A stretch of DNA of 64,000 nt from Dolomedes plantarius. Taxonomy: Eukaryota; Arthropoda; Arachnida; Araneae; Dolomedidae. This document shows, piece after piece, positions 48,801 through 62,500 of the stretch (position 1 is the stretch's first letter; each line of letters begins with the position of its first letter). Location of the stretch: contig OU015493.1 of NCBI GenBank assembly GCA_907164885.2, forward strand, positions 121,433,693 to 121,497,692, in the 5' to 3' direction. The notes beneath the pieces are model-generated. The model was not told the DNA's origin. It saw only the letters and a list, made by a program, of their open reading frames with translations, and did no database searches. A program made the position numbers and the translations under genes.

Positions 48801-51800
48801 GAAATTATCACCACCACTAAATATCAACAAACATCGTATCTCTCTTTCAGCTTCTTAATACCTACAATTTGTCTACAATTAGCATCTTGGTATATTAGGT
48901 TCTTTAAGAACCAATTTTCAAGATAACCTATTTTCTACTCTTTGAAAACTGCCAGGTGTAACTAACAGTATGCTATTTTCACCATTAGCTCTCCAGAGTA
49001 TGACCTGATGCCCTACTTCTTGGCCATCTGGCCAAATGCTCTGCCCCTTATCATGTTAAGGATTCAGACATCATCAAAGAAGGCCCTTAAACTAAAAAAG
49101 ATACATCATCTTCAAAGATTCTAAGACATTTTTATTTATAAAATTATAATAAAAAATTACCATAAGGCTTTCGAGGCTTTTTCCGCAAACATGATGCTAC
49201 ATAAGTTTCTAATTCCCTCAAAGTAGAGGGTTTTAAAGTCTCAAAATCAATTTCTATTTCATCAGGATTTGAATCACGAAGTGAAGGCTCTCTAAACTGA
49301 ATAATATGTACAACTCGCCCGAGTTTGTCTCCTGTAAAGATATATAGCATTAATAATCAGAAGAGAAAAAAAATTCCACTACACAGAATAAAATTTAATT
49401 ATAATTAGAGTACATAATTTTATTTATTTATTTATTTATTTATTTTTAAAAGAGAGGAAAATATCTGTGATAAACAAAATAAAGAGAAGTTGAAGTTACG
49501 AATGAAGATACAAATGGTAAATCTAGATAGTGCTATTTCTTAACAACAACATTCCAATTAAGTAAAATTAGCAAAATTTACTTAAGAATATATATTCATA
49601 ATGATAACATACACAAAATATCTTCCCACCTGGAAATAATTTACAACACTGATGACAAAAATTTCTTAACATAAAAATTAAATTATGGGAGCAAATAAAA
49701 TCTGATTAGATTAGAAGTTTTTTCCCAAAATAAATCTATTCCACTGAAGGTGACAAGAAATTAATATTTTACATATACCAACAATCACAATTTCAGACCC
49801 CCACTGAAATCTTAGTAATGCACATAAAGGCAAATGTAATGTACTTGCTAAATAATAAGTACATCAAGAACACCCAAATACATGAATAAGATAATCAAAC
49901 CAAATAAAAAACAATTTTTTAGTTTTAAAGAAAAAAGTATTAGTCAACTGGCTTCAAGTCTGCTTATAAGTAGAAAAAAAAAATTCATATTGGAGTTAAA
50001 AGAGCATTAATGATGAGGCAAATCGTGATTGGTTATGCACAGACAATCAGAAGAGTGTGTGTGTTTTATCATTGTAATGTTGTTCCAAAAACAACAGGAA
50101 GTTACCCCATCAATATGAAAAGATATGGAACTATTTGTGCCCTCTGAGACTGGATAAATGAATTAGAAATAACAATAAAATTAAAGCTTCCAAGACCAAC
50201 AACGTGGAAGGCCTAGGCCAACATCGTGTTATTTAAACGTCAAACATGCAAAAACAAAGAGCAGGCAGGATCTAACATTACTATGTTCATATATGCCAGC
50301 AGACCCTCTTCTGTTCAGAGAAGAGTGGAGGTGGCAAGCCTACTAGACCCATTGGCAAAGAGAGTGAGAGAGAGCACCTTTGCTAAAGCAACAAAAGCAA
50401 GTGACTTAGATGGGCAAGGTACATTAAGATTGGACACTGGCTTAGTATCTACTCTGGACCTGATTCACGACAGGAAATTTACCAAAAAGAATACCAAATT
50501 TTCAAATGCAACATTAAGTTGAGCTTTGATAAGTTGCAAACAACATTTTGCTGAAATCCAATTAAGAACTTGGGCTGACCATAGAGTCACAATGTTTAAT
50601 ACATAGTTAATAATTTCTCTATACTTGTAATAAACTCCTTTACAGATGTATTATTCTTTTTTGGTTGGTTGTGAGCACTGCAATCATTCTTTGCTACACA
50701 CAGGATAATTAGACCAGAACCTACTGCTTAAAGTTGATTTCGAACAATTACAAACATAGAGTGGGACTCAAACTCACAGACTCTGGTACTTAATGCCAGC
50801 ATCTTAGCCATTAAACCATCATCTGGCAAAATATTTTTTTGGGGAAGGTGAATATTTTTACTAAATTAAAATACTAAAATGTTCTGTCACAAAACTCTTC
50901 TACAACATACTTTCATGTCATTGTATAATAAATAAAAAAAAAAATCAAAATTAATTTTCATCAATGACTCATAAATGGTAAAAAATAGTCTTTCGATAAA
51001 TTTTGAAAACACTATTAGAAAAACAGCTATTTTGCCTGTATGTGTGCGAGAAAGTTAATGAATCTTTGAACATAAAACAAAATTTCTAGAAAGGATAGAA
51101 ATGACTGAAAATAATGAAAACTTTCTTTAATTTTTTTTTCTTTTAAATTTCAATAATGCAGGGTATAATAGGAACTCATGGTGAACATGATTAGAATGTA
51201 AAGAAAAAAAATTACACTATATTGATCTTAAACTAAAATATAAAAGTAAGGAATTGGAAGCCTCTATACATTAGGCCTATTTTAGTCAGAATATGACAAT
51301 AACTTACTGTTTCACTATAATTAAATTAACTTGAAAATTATGCACATAATCTAAAATTTGTTTCACATAAAGAACTAATTAAGGTAAAATAAAATGCATT
51401 ACACATCACCATCTTTAATGCATTGATACTGTACACCACCACAAATGCAACCTATTAACACAAAAATTCATAAGTCTACAACAAATTCCAACAAAAATTA
51501 ATGTTTTAGTTACTGCTTTAGCCTAGTTGGTATAAAGAATAGGGATGCAACATCGATATTTTGATAAAAACACGGATGTTTTAAACATCGATTTATAGAA
51601 GCCGATGTTTATTTAACATCGATGTTTTACGCTGTCTCAATGTTTTTTTTTAAATGAAAAAGTACCATAATAAAAAAAAAATTTACCTTGTAGCATAATT
51701 TTCACACTCAGAAAATGTAAGTCTGAATTCTGAAAAGGACGAATACAAAAGGGGGAACGATTCCTTAGCAAACAGACAAATGGCAATCAACAACCAATGA

Positions 51801-54800
51801 ACCAATCAGAGCGCTTGGAATGTATAATAGGAAGGTATAATAACCTCACTCCAGAGGGTTTTATTTTACAAATAGTATATACACGAGAGTAGCCATTTAA
51901 GTTTTTGTTTTGTTCTGGTTTTATATAAGTTGACGTTAATATTATTAGTAAAATGCCTCCCAAATGTACCGTTTGGAAATATTTTTGCAAAACCTCTAAC
52001 AAATTGGCGAAATGCAATATTTGCCTTAAGTCCCTCAAAACTTCTGGCAATACCACGAATTTATCTGGACATTTGAAGGCAAAACATAGCGATATTTACA
52101 ACGAGAATTTTGAAGTCATCTATGTAGCCCAAGGCAAAAGGAACCAAGTTATTATCATTTGTTTCAGCTCAATCAGAGGGTAAAATTAACCCCCCCACCC
52201 CACAACTAACCGAAGTAACATTAATGTTAGAGATTACTAAACCAGTTTTAAAAAACAGACGTTCTAAGACATCGATGTTTAAATTCATCGATGGTTTTTG
52301 GGAGATGTTTTATTAGCATCAACGTTTTAATATTGAATATCGATGTTTTGTTATCGATGTCGCATCCCTAATAAAGAATACATTAAATTTCACTGAATGC
52401 TACTCAATCAGACATCTGATTTTTCACTGTAAAAGCTATCTAAACTTGAAATGAAAGCATTAATTAGTCTCAGTTGATCTTTGATCAATGAAAAAAAGAA
52501 AAAGTCGTTTTTTTAGATGTGTTTTAGGCAGTTAAAAATATAAGGAATACATATACATCAATTTTAAACAAAATGTAACAAAAATGTAATACACTTCTGC
52601 ATTAGGCACAGTAAAGATAACTAGAATAATACCAGGTAGTTTATTAATGTCCAAGCTGAGTTGTCGTTTCTCATCATAAGACATAGGTTTGGCATTATTA
52701 TCTTCTTCCTCACTATCAATAACAGGTGCTAATGCTGGAGGAGGTTGTGCAGGAGGAGGAGCCTGTTTGGCTTTTCTTTGTGTTTTATTAGTCCTTTGTC
52801 TTTTGTTAGGTGTTGGCGGTTTAGGTTGGCTGACAGTTTTAGAGGATGCAGTATTCTTTGATTTACACTGTTTCTGAGATTTTGGCTGACTTTTCTCCAC
52901 AGGTGGTGGAGCCACAGGAGGTGTATAAACCGGGGAAGCTGCAGTTGGAAGTGTAGAAGGCGTAACACTTTGAACATCTATTTCCTCCTTCACTAAATCT
53001 GATAATTCTTCTTTAATTTTTTTCTTCTTTCGTTTTTTCTTCTTTTTATCTCTATGGCCACTCTGCTGAGCAAGGTTATTAATTTCCTCAGTTACTTTCC
53101 TTAGCTGTAAATAAAAACAACAAATAAAACAATCAATAATAATGTACAAAATAACAAACCTAATTTTCTTTAAACTAATAGCCTTTTGGTGAAGTTTTTT
53201 TTTAAAGGAAGATTAACTGATTACAGTAGCATATTAAAATTTTTGTATTCCATTAATTTCAAAATATTTAAATTACTAAAGTTGAGATATTTAGGATATA
53301 TTTAATACTTCTTTTAAAATCTGAACCACATTTCATTTAACATACCAGATAAGACTTATTTTCACTGAAATGCAAATCTTTTCCACTAAAATTTTATTTT
53401 TTTTAAAAGAGAGAAAAATATAAAGGTGTCTAAGTAAAATAATTTTGAAAATTTGAAACTTTTATGATTTATAAACATTTTTATTTAATTACAAACTACA
53501 ACAACAAATATATACTTAAATATCTTTGGATATATATATATATAGTAAAACTATCCTGATCTGCCACCCTTCAAAATGGCCACTTTCTTTTCGAACCATT
53601 ACTGGCCATCTTAGAGAAGTTTCACTGTATTTATATGTGGGTTTGTGTGCATGTGTGAATATAAATACATATGAGACTGCATGAATAAACAGCCATTTTT
53701 ATACATGTATATATGCATAAAACATCTACCCAATTATATTCGATGTAAATCTTTAAGAAAATAGAATCTCACACTGAACTTATAACTTCTAAACAGAAGC
53801 TGTAAGATTTGTTTCTTTATACAGCCCTTAAGACAGTTTCCAAAATATAGTTATTTTAAGCTCAGTGGACATTTAGGGGGACACTAATTAGATCCTAAGT
53901 TCTCAGAAAGCCTTAAAGTCTTCACGATCAATGGAAAAAATTCCACGTCTGATGACACGCAGTATCATCCTAGAACTTAGATATTAATTAGTCTGTATGA
54001 TAACTTGAATATACATGACTCCTTACAACAGTAATGCACTGAAATTTTGCATTTCAAGAATTCTAACAAATACTACTAAATGATACAGCATCTCTGCCAA
54101 CACTAAAGTAAGACTTTCAGCATCAGACTACTAAGTCCTTAATATTAAAATAAAGGCTACTTTAATGGTAGCAAATTAAAATATTTACTTAAAGTCTTGT
54201 AACATTTGATAATATTAAATTTTACACTGAAAGAATCAATTTATTTAGTACAGTATTTTTTTGTATTTCTCTCTTCAAAAGATTAACAATAAATTGCAGA
54301 TTTTTTTCATTTTCAGACACTCTTTTCATTATTAATGTTCGATATTAAAACACACAAAAATTGCAAATTTGAAACAAAGGAGTAATTTTAGAAGTTTATT
54401 ACATTATCATTTTATTAAAGTTACAAAAATTCAAACTTAGATATATTACCTTAGTTAACACATAAAAATGCTTAAATATTTTCCTAAAAGTTTTTTTTTC
54501 AATAGTACACTCACATTAAATGAAGCATTAACACTAATGTGATTCAAAATACGTCAATACCATAAATAACAATGAATAAATCAAAAAAATGAAAATTAAC
54601 CATAGCTAAATTTTGATATTTAAAAAATTTAATGTATAAAGCAAAGGATTATAAATCTAAATAAAGGCTTCTTAAGAGCTCATTATGAAGCACTATCAAC
54701 ACAAAATATAATGTAATATACACAAGGTGCATCATTTACTACCATTCACTGTTTAGAAGAAAGAAAATATTTTTATTTCTAGCATCATCATCTAGCTTAA

Positions 54801-57800
54801 AGAGGAAAAGGAAAGCCAATAAAACTTTTTCAAAAGCCTTTTCAAAGTATGTAACTATGATGGATAAATTAATTTTCTTTCATAATTGATTGCTGCTATC
54901 TTTAATGAACTAATATTTATATTGGAAATTAGCATATGCATCTGTACCATTCTTTTAAAAAGCATTTTTTTCCCCTGTAATTTTTGAGGGAGCACATCAG
55001 TATTTTGAAGCACTGCTTCAGTCAACATCAGTACATCAAAGTGCACTCAAAATAATAGATTATTATTCCCCTAGTCCAATGAAAATAATGGAATATTTGA
55101 AGTTGGTAGCTAAGATATGGTTGCATTATGGCTAAATATTTACTGTCATACTATCATAATTTATTAATAGCAACTATAAGGAAATACAAAAATAATTCAG
55201 TTATACTGAAAATACATTTACATAACAGATCAAAAAATATTAAATATTGCAAAGATTTTTATACATTCTAAAACACATACCTCTTCTTGCAACTGCTGAA
55301 GCTTCAGAGCTCGTTCACGATTTTCTTCTTCTGAGTCACTGGATGAACTATCGGATGAATCTGAACTGGAATGAGATCTAGTTTCATCTTTAGCCGGTTG
55401 TGAAGATGGCGTAGCATCCATAGGTATTGGCTCATCAGGCATTTTAGCGAATTTCATCTCAAAAACATCCTACAATGATGCAACACATACCATATAAATT
55501 TAATCATACGATGGAAACAAAAAAATTTAAAATATACAGGTAACCCTCCTATAACACGGTAGGTAGGTTCCTAAAAAATGCCGTATTCTGGGAAACCGTG
55601 TTATGTGAGACCTAGAGACAGTTCTAAAGTAGGGGTTATGTTCTAAAAACATTAAAAGAAACTTTTTTTAAAAAAATTCCATATAAGCAACTTAATTTTT
55701 GTTAAAAATATAAATGTATGTGTAAAACAAAATGAAAAGAAACAAAAGAAATATTATTTTCATTTAATGCAACCTTAATTTAATAAATTTCTTCCTCATC
55801 ACTGTTCAGTACAATCAAACGAGAACGTTTTTTCAATTGAACGATATCACTTTCACTTTCAGAACCTTTTTCTTCATTTAGATTTTTTGCCCATTCTATC
55901 CTCTTTAATAAGTCTGTAATTTTGGTTTATTTGCTGGTTCTTACAAGGTCATTGTAGATTTACGGTATGGAGATAAGACAATTTTGCAGCTCCCTTTTGA
56001 ATTTTCGGCTTCTTTCAGCGGAAGGGTCTGCATTCAGGAAAAATGATTCAAGATTTTCAGCTAAGCTTAGGCCTTCCTCTAATTTTATAGAGTTATAAAT
56101 GAATAAATTATAATTTATTTATATATTTCCATGTAAAGCCACTATAATTCATTATTCCTTCCTGTCATTATTTTAAGGTAATTTAGTTTTTAAATGTTTT
56201 AAACAAAAATCCTGTTATCTAGTGCTATAGAAGTACAGTGTTGTACAAAGGTTTTCACAATTTTTTTAATCATGTTAGAGCGAAACCGTGTTACAGATTG
56301 CAGTGTTATACGAGGGTTCCCAAAATTTATATTATCATGTTAGAGCGAAACCATGTTGTAAGATGCCGTGCTGTAAGAGGGCTACTTGTACCTGAAAAGT
56401 TAGGAGTAAATGTAAGTAGTATAAAAATTACATTAGTAGATAAGTCACAAGAGTCACTGACCAACCTAATTTAGGCATGCCACTCTATTTATAACTGTCC
56501 GCCCAATAGCAATCTCATCGACGAGTACCACCTCATTCAGATCAACTGAGTTTACAACAGCATCATAGAAAGCTCTAATATGAGCAAATTGTTTCTAATT
56601 AGGCCCAACCTATGAAGGAATTTTCCTACTCGGACAGTAACTATTATAGCGTCTTCTATACCTATTCTTCTACATAGACTGTTAGCTTTTTTTTTTTACA
56701 CTCTGAACTACTTCTGTATTATTATTACTTTTTTTAAAAGCATTCAATTTACATGTGTGGTTTACCTACAATATATACAAATTGTCAATCACTACTTTAA
56801 TCCTTGAGCTATATATATGTTCACTCTTGTTCGGTTTCTGAGGTCTCGACATCTGGTCGTCCTATATATAAGGTGGAAGTGATTGCCATGTGAGTCAACT
56901 CAAATTTGAAACTTACGTCAATACTGCGTAACTTTCCTACATTAATATTTTTAAAAAATAAAAATAATAAATAACAAATTTACCTGTAATTTACGAGCCA
57001 TCGCTACAACTTCATGGTCTGAAGGGTTATATTTGTAGCAATTTGTAAATATAAGGCGTACATCAGAAGCAAATTCTGAAGGTGTTTTATATACTCTATT
57101 TTCTAATTTTGTCTGAAAATAAATTGAACAAATCATGAAATACTTAAAAATTAAGAGAAAAATATTGATAAAATAATTTCCTTCAATTAAAACATTCATA
57201 TAGTTAATGAATACAGTAAAGCTCAATTAATCTTTTTTTTTCACTTAAAAAAAAATTTCCATTAGTAATAACATTACACAGAATCTGACGTTTTTTAAAG
57301 CTTAATTTGGGGTAATCAAGGATAGTTTCTGTCTCTGATTATGAAGCTATGAAAGTAAGTATGCTGTATGCTTTAGTTTGAAAAATTTCAAACTTATCAA
57401 TTACTAATGGCTGAAGTACAAACTTGGAAGCAAGAAAGCAATTTAGCAGGGTTATATTTTAACTACAATATATTTAGATCTCTGTTGTGTATTTAAGATC
57501 CTTCACTTTTAGAATAGAGTTCAATCTGAATTTCCTTTTATTGATTTTTAAGGAATTTATTAATTTGTAGGAACTCTATTTGCTTGGAAAATTACATCAT
57601 AATGTTGCAACTTTTATATGTAACACTTTGCTACGAGCTATTTTATACATTGAGTAACAGCTCAACTTAAGCATTAAAAATATAAAATGTGGAATGCACC
57701 AATTTCAAATACTTCTGATAAATACTTTTAATATGAAGCTATTAAGTAATTAACTACAAGTTGTAACTACATATTATACAATGTATAATTTCTCACTAAA

Positions 57801-59527
57801 TTGTACTTTTCTTGTCATGAAATGATTACATCAGCAAAAATTCTTCACAAATTAAGTACATAAGATTCATCATAAGCTTTGACTTACTCACTCACTCACT
57901 CTCTCACACACACAAGATAAATTTCCAATATTTTAGTTCAGTCATTCTATATCACACATATGAAAGAATTTAAATTTTCATGAGTTTAACACACTATTAC
58001 GCTTATACTCTTCTGCTTTGACTAAAAGGGTATATACTTAGATCACTATCAGGTCAGAAAAGTAAACCACAGTATGATTACAGAACAAAGCAAAACAGTA
58101 TAAAACAGCCATGTGATCAAAATAGATACACAGAACCTTATAAAAAAGACTTTTTACAGAACATACCTTTACAGTTCCTAGATCCATAGGTTGTTTTATT
58201 ATATCATAATAATCATGTAAGGCTAATAGCTTCACATCAACAGGCTTGTAAAAGGGCCACGCATAGCCACCATGTTTCTTGGCAAATAATTCTTTTAAAA
58301 CAACATGGCAATATTTCATTTGTTCAGACATTTTATTCTTTTTTAATTTTGTATTGTTTGTTTCCTGAGCAACAGGAGTTTCAGGTAAGTCCTTAGAAGG
58401 CTTTTTTATTGGTCGACCACTTTCCCGACGTGTAGAAATCTTTGGAGTCTTATCTGGTGGTGCAGGAGCTACAACGTCTACTGGCGAATGTACAGGAGTG
58501 CTAACTTCAGCTTTTCGTTTTACACCTTTTTTAGCCTAGAAAAGAAAGCATTCAAAATTAAAGTCACAAACTTCTTTCATGGACCTAAAAGTTCATATTA
58601 AAAAATATTGAAAATATGTATAAAACAAGCATACTAGAACACACAAACACACACATTTTATTTAAAAAATAATTATCATTCACTAGACATCCAAACTTAA
58701 TTCACATGTAACATAGACAAACAAAAAGACTTGAAATAATATTTTTTTTCAAAAAGTTAAAAATAAAGAGTTTGTGCAATGATTAATTCTAGCATGGTAA
58801 AAGAAAAAAGGTAATATTTTTATAAAGTAATTAAACTAATACAATATAATTCAAAATTAAGTAAAAAGACATAGTCTTATCGGATAGTGGACATTCTATA
58901 TTTTTATAATAACCTAGCCTGTCTTCTTTTTCAAAATGCTAACTTCTAACAATATTTCTAGCAATTAAAAAATATGTACTAGAAATTTATAACTCTCCAA
59001 TATATTTACTATTTTTTTAATGCCACTACTTTCTGCAACAGAAAACTTTGAAAATTCCTGAATATGTGATGCTTTCTCCACAATTTTATGACAACCTTTC
59101 GTGATAATAAGTCTGGGGAAAAGGAAAGAAAAAAAAATCACATGCTTTAGACAAAAGGAATGCTGAAATATTATATAAAGTAACTTACTGATTTTAAATT
59201 CTCAGATGCTGCTCTTGTATGAGATGAATGATGAGTGTCGTTAGATGAAGAATAACTGGAATGCCTAAGATTAGGAGGTGATGTAGCTGGTGAAGCAGAT
59301 AATGTAGTAGGAGTATTTGTACTTCCAGGAATTGTGAGTGGTGCTGTTGTTCTTGTGGGAGGAGGCAATGGGGCAGCCTGTGTACTGGGAACGGTTGGAA
59401 CACAGTTTTTAGATCCCCCAGAAACAGGAGATACTTTGGAATTTAAAACTGCATCTGTAACTGAAATAGAAAGCCATTCATATATTATGTTTAACAAAAG
59501 TTTAAAAAAAAAAAAAGAGAAGCAAAT

Positions 59528-59581
<54 letters not shown>

Positions 59582-62500
59582 AAGTAAGTAAGAAAGTATG
59601 TTTATACCTTTTGGACGACCAGCGCCTTTTCCTTTTTTACCCTTTGCCTTTCCAGGAACAGGTTTTATATTCATTGGAATTTCATTTTCCTTCAACAAAA
59701 ATAAATAAACAAATAAATAAATAATAATAATATATATATATATATACTAAAAAAAAAAAATTATTAAAAGCCGGTTTATCTAAAAATTATTCAAAACATA
59801 TTTTCTAAGATTAAAGAATAAAAATTAGAGAACAGCAAAAAATTTCCATCACAGTGAGCAATTAGATATATAATTACTTCTTTTGGACATTCTTCCATCT
59901 TCTCAACGAATAACTTCTCAATAGTTTGTGCCATTAAAACAACATCCTGTAAATAAAATAAGAAAATGTAAAAGGCAAGCTTATAGTATCATTAGAAGTA
60001 CCAAAATGTACCAGATAGAAAAAAAAATATGAAAATTATAATAGAACTCAATGTTTGAGTACAGCTAAACGAAGGAAAAAAAACATGAAAAGTTTCATTT
60101 GTATAGCGTTAGGAATAAGAATCATCTGACAGAAAATACAATTTCATTACTTGTATAGTAAATGCCATTCACTTCAATTTGATCTGCACACACACATTTG
60201 TTTATACAGTCGAACCCCATTATAGCAAATTTGGTATATAACGAACGAAAATTTTGGTCCCACCGTTTTCCTATTGTATTTAATGCTAATTTATCCTTTT
60301 ATAGCAAACCTTCGAAATCTTAAGAATCGGCTATAACGAACATCTTTTTCAAATGACAACAGAATTTTTTAAAATTTTTTAACTTTTTAAATATGTTGAA
60401 GAAGATGATGATGATTTACCTATTGCAATGTGGATAGAAAAGCACAAAATTTCATCATTCTCAGATTGTGGTGTGCAATTGCTTGAAATATGTGATGATG
60501 AAATCATCACATGGGTAAATCCGAATGATGAAGATATTGTGGAAGAAATTAAAACGAATCATTCTGAAATCGAAGATTCTGCTTCTGATGCTGATGAAGA
60601 GGAGCACATAAATGACCAAATCTCCACCATCTCAGATGCTACAGCAGTGATGAGTGAAATTAATAAGTTTTTGTCAACACAAACAGTGGAAGAAAGAGTG
60701 TTGGAGTGATTTGATGTATTGGACAAAGAAATTCATAAAATGGCTTTGAAATCAGCATCACGTCAGCAGAAGATTACCGATTATTTCTATATAAAAACAG
60801 TGAGTAACTATTAAAGATAAAATCAATTTATTTCCATTTGTCTTCATTTTTTGTTAATTTAATTAGTATTGTGTCAGTTTAATGTAATCGATTTTAGTCA
60901 ATTTAATTCATTAATGATTATTTTTAATAGATTTTATCATTCTTTCAATATATCATTATTGAATATACATAGCAACTAATGAGTTACACATTTTGTGAAC
61001 TCTAATATTTTTCTTAACGGTTCGGATATAGCGAACAAAACTTTTGGTCCCTTGAAGTTCGTTATAATGGGGTTTGACTGTGTGTGTGTGTGTATGTATG
61101 TATGTATATATATATATATATTCATATTCACTGTGCTGTTTCCACAGTTTCTATTGGCCCACTTTTTGCTTTACACAGGACATTTTAAAGCTTTGAAAAA
61201 TGTTTAATTATCAACACTAATTCCTGATTCAATCCCCTGAACACAACTTTTAAAAACCCATTTTCATCACATTTTTGGAAACACTGTAATATGCTGACAA
61301 AGACGTAAGAGAAAAAACTTATCTTCTTTATAGCAACTCTTCCAATAATTTTTTAAAGTCCAAATATAGAGTATATTCTCAGATGCTCAGGGCAGTAACC
61401 ACCATCACCCCTCCTCATTCAATACAATAATTGACAGGCAGATAATAAAGAACTTTCGGACATTACCCCATTAATTTTTTCCGAAAGAGAAATGAGTACA
61501 GACATTGCATAAGGTCAAATTGAAAAATACAGAAGAATAAATACAGGAAAGTTTCATCTATTTTTTCCCTTAAAAATTCTACACCTCATTACAAGTATGG
61601 GGCAATTAATTTATTGAGGTTTGCAATGCCCTTCTTTTAGAAAATGTGATACGGTCCATGTGCCCTCTTGTAACTGCTGCACTAAAATCGCCCAATACTT
61701 TGATATTGGTAAGGTTGTATTGTTATATTTTTTGTTCCAAAGATTGTCCTTTTCTATAAAATTGCTCCCCAAATAAAACAATTAGGAGGATAGTCAATGG
61801 ATAATTTATTGGGTAGGATACAAAAGAAAGTTGCTTAGAAAATTCAGGATTGATTGGATGGATAAATGGATAAAAATAAAATGGATGGATAAAAATCCTT
61901 TGGAAAGTTTTGGTTGTTGGGATATTATTTTTCATATGCTATTTCCCAATTAAATATGAAACAAAATATAATTTTCCCTTTATGAAGTTTTTAAACTTAA
62001 GTTTTAAAAATATGAAATATTCATGAAAATGATTATAATTACACTTTTTGAATCTTCTTAATAACATCTCTGCATTTATTTTTGCACACACACACACACA
62101 CACATATATATATACTGTCACTGAAACCTCATATGAAGATCTCATATGTCTGTAAAAAGGCAGCCAATCAGAAAACAACCCAGATGGCTTTAGATTGATG
62201 AAGGGATAAAAGGGTTAATAGTTCTCCCTTAACTTTGAACATAACTCTACTTTGTAACTAGCAACAGACAAACAACCACCACACACACAAAAAGAGCTAG
62301 TTTCTACCAAAAATAAAGATTTTAAAGGGACCAAAGAGCGAGAGAAAAAGTTATGGACCTTGGAAACAAAAACAAATACATTTTAAAAACTTTTTAAGGC
62401 CCTTAAAATCAGAAACTGAATTTAAGCGGTTCCTAAGAACTTTTCACGGCCCTAGAAACTTGAGGTATGACTATACCTATGGTACAGTAATATTACTCAA

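Noticed and set aside
50226..50522. 98-codon plus-strand frame in a BET intron
   Set aside because: No motif, no homology I recognise, and composition like the surrounding repeats. It could be part of an unknown transposon but is not supported as a gene.
59334..59591. 85-codon plus-strand frame with Gly/Val-rich start
   Set aside because: Antisense of BET exon 5 running into the CA/TA/TG microsatellite.
61640..61735. Minus-strand [11 protein letters not shown] string resembling the GDFNA motif of LINE endonucleases
   Set aside because: Very short, with stops on both sides and no other endonuclease or RT motif nearby.
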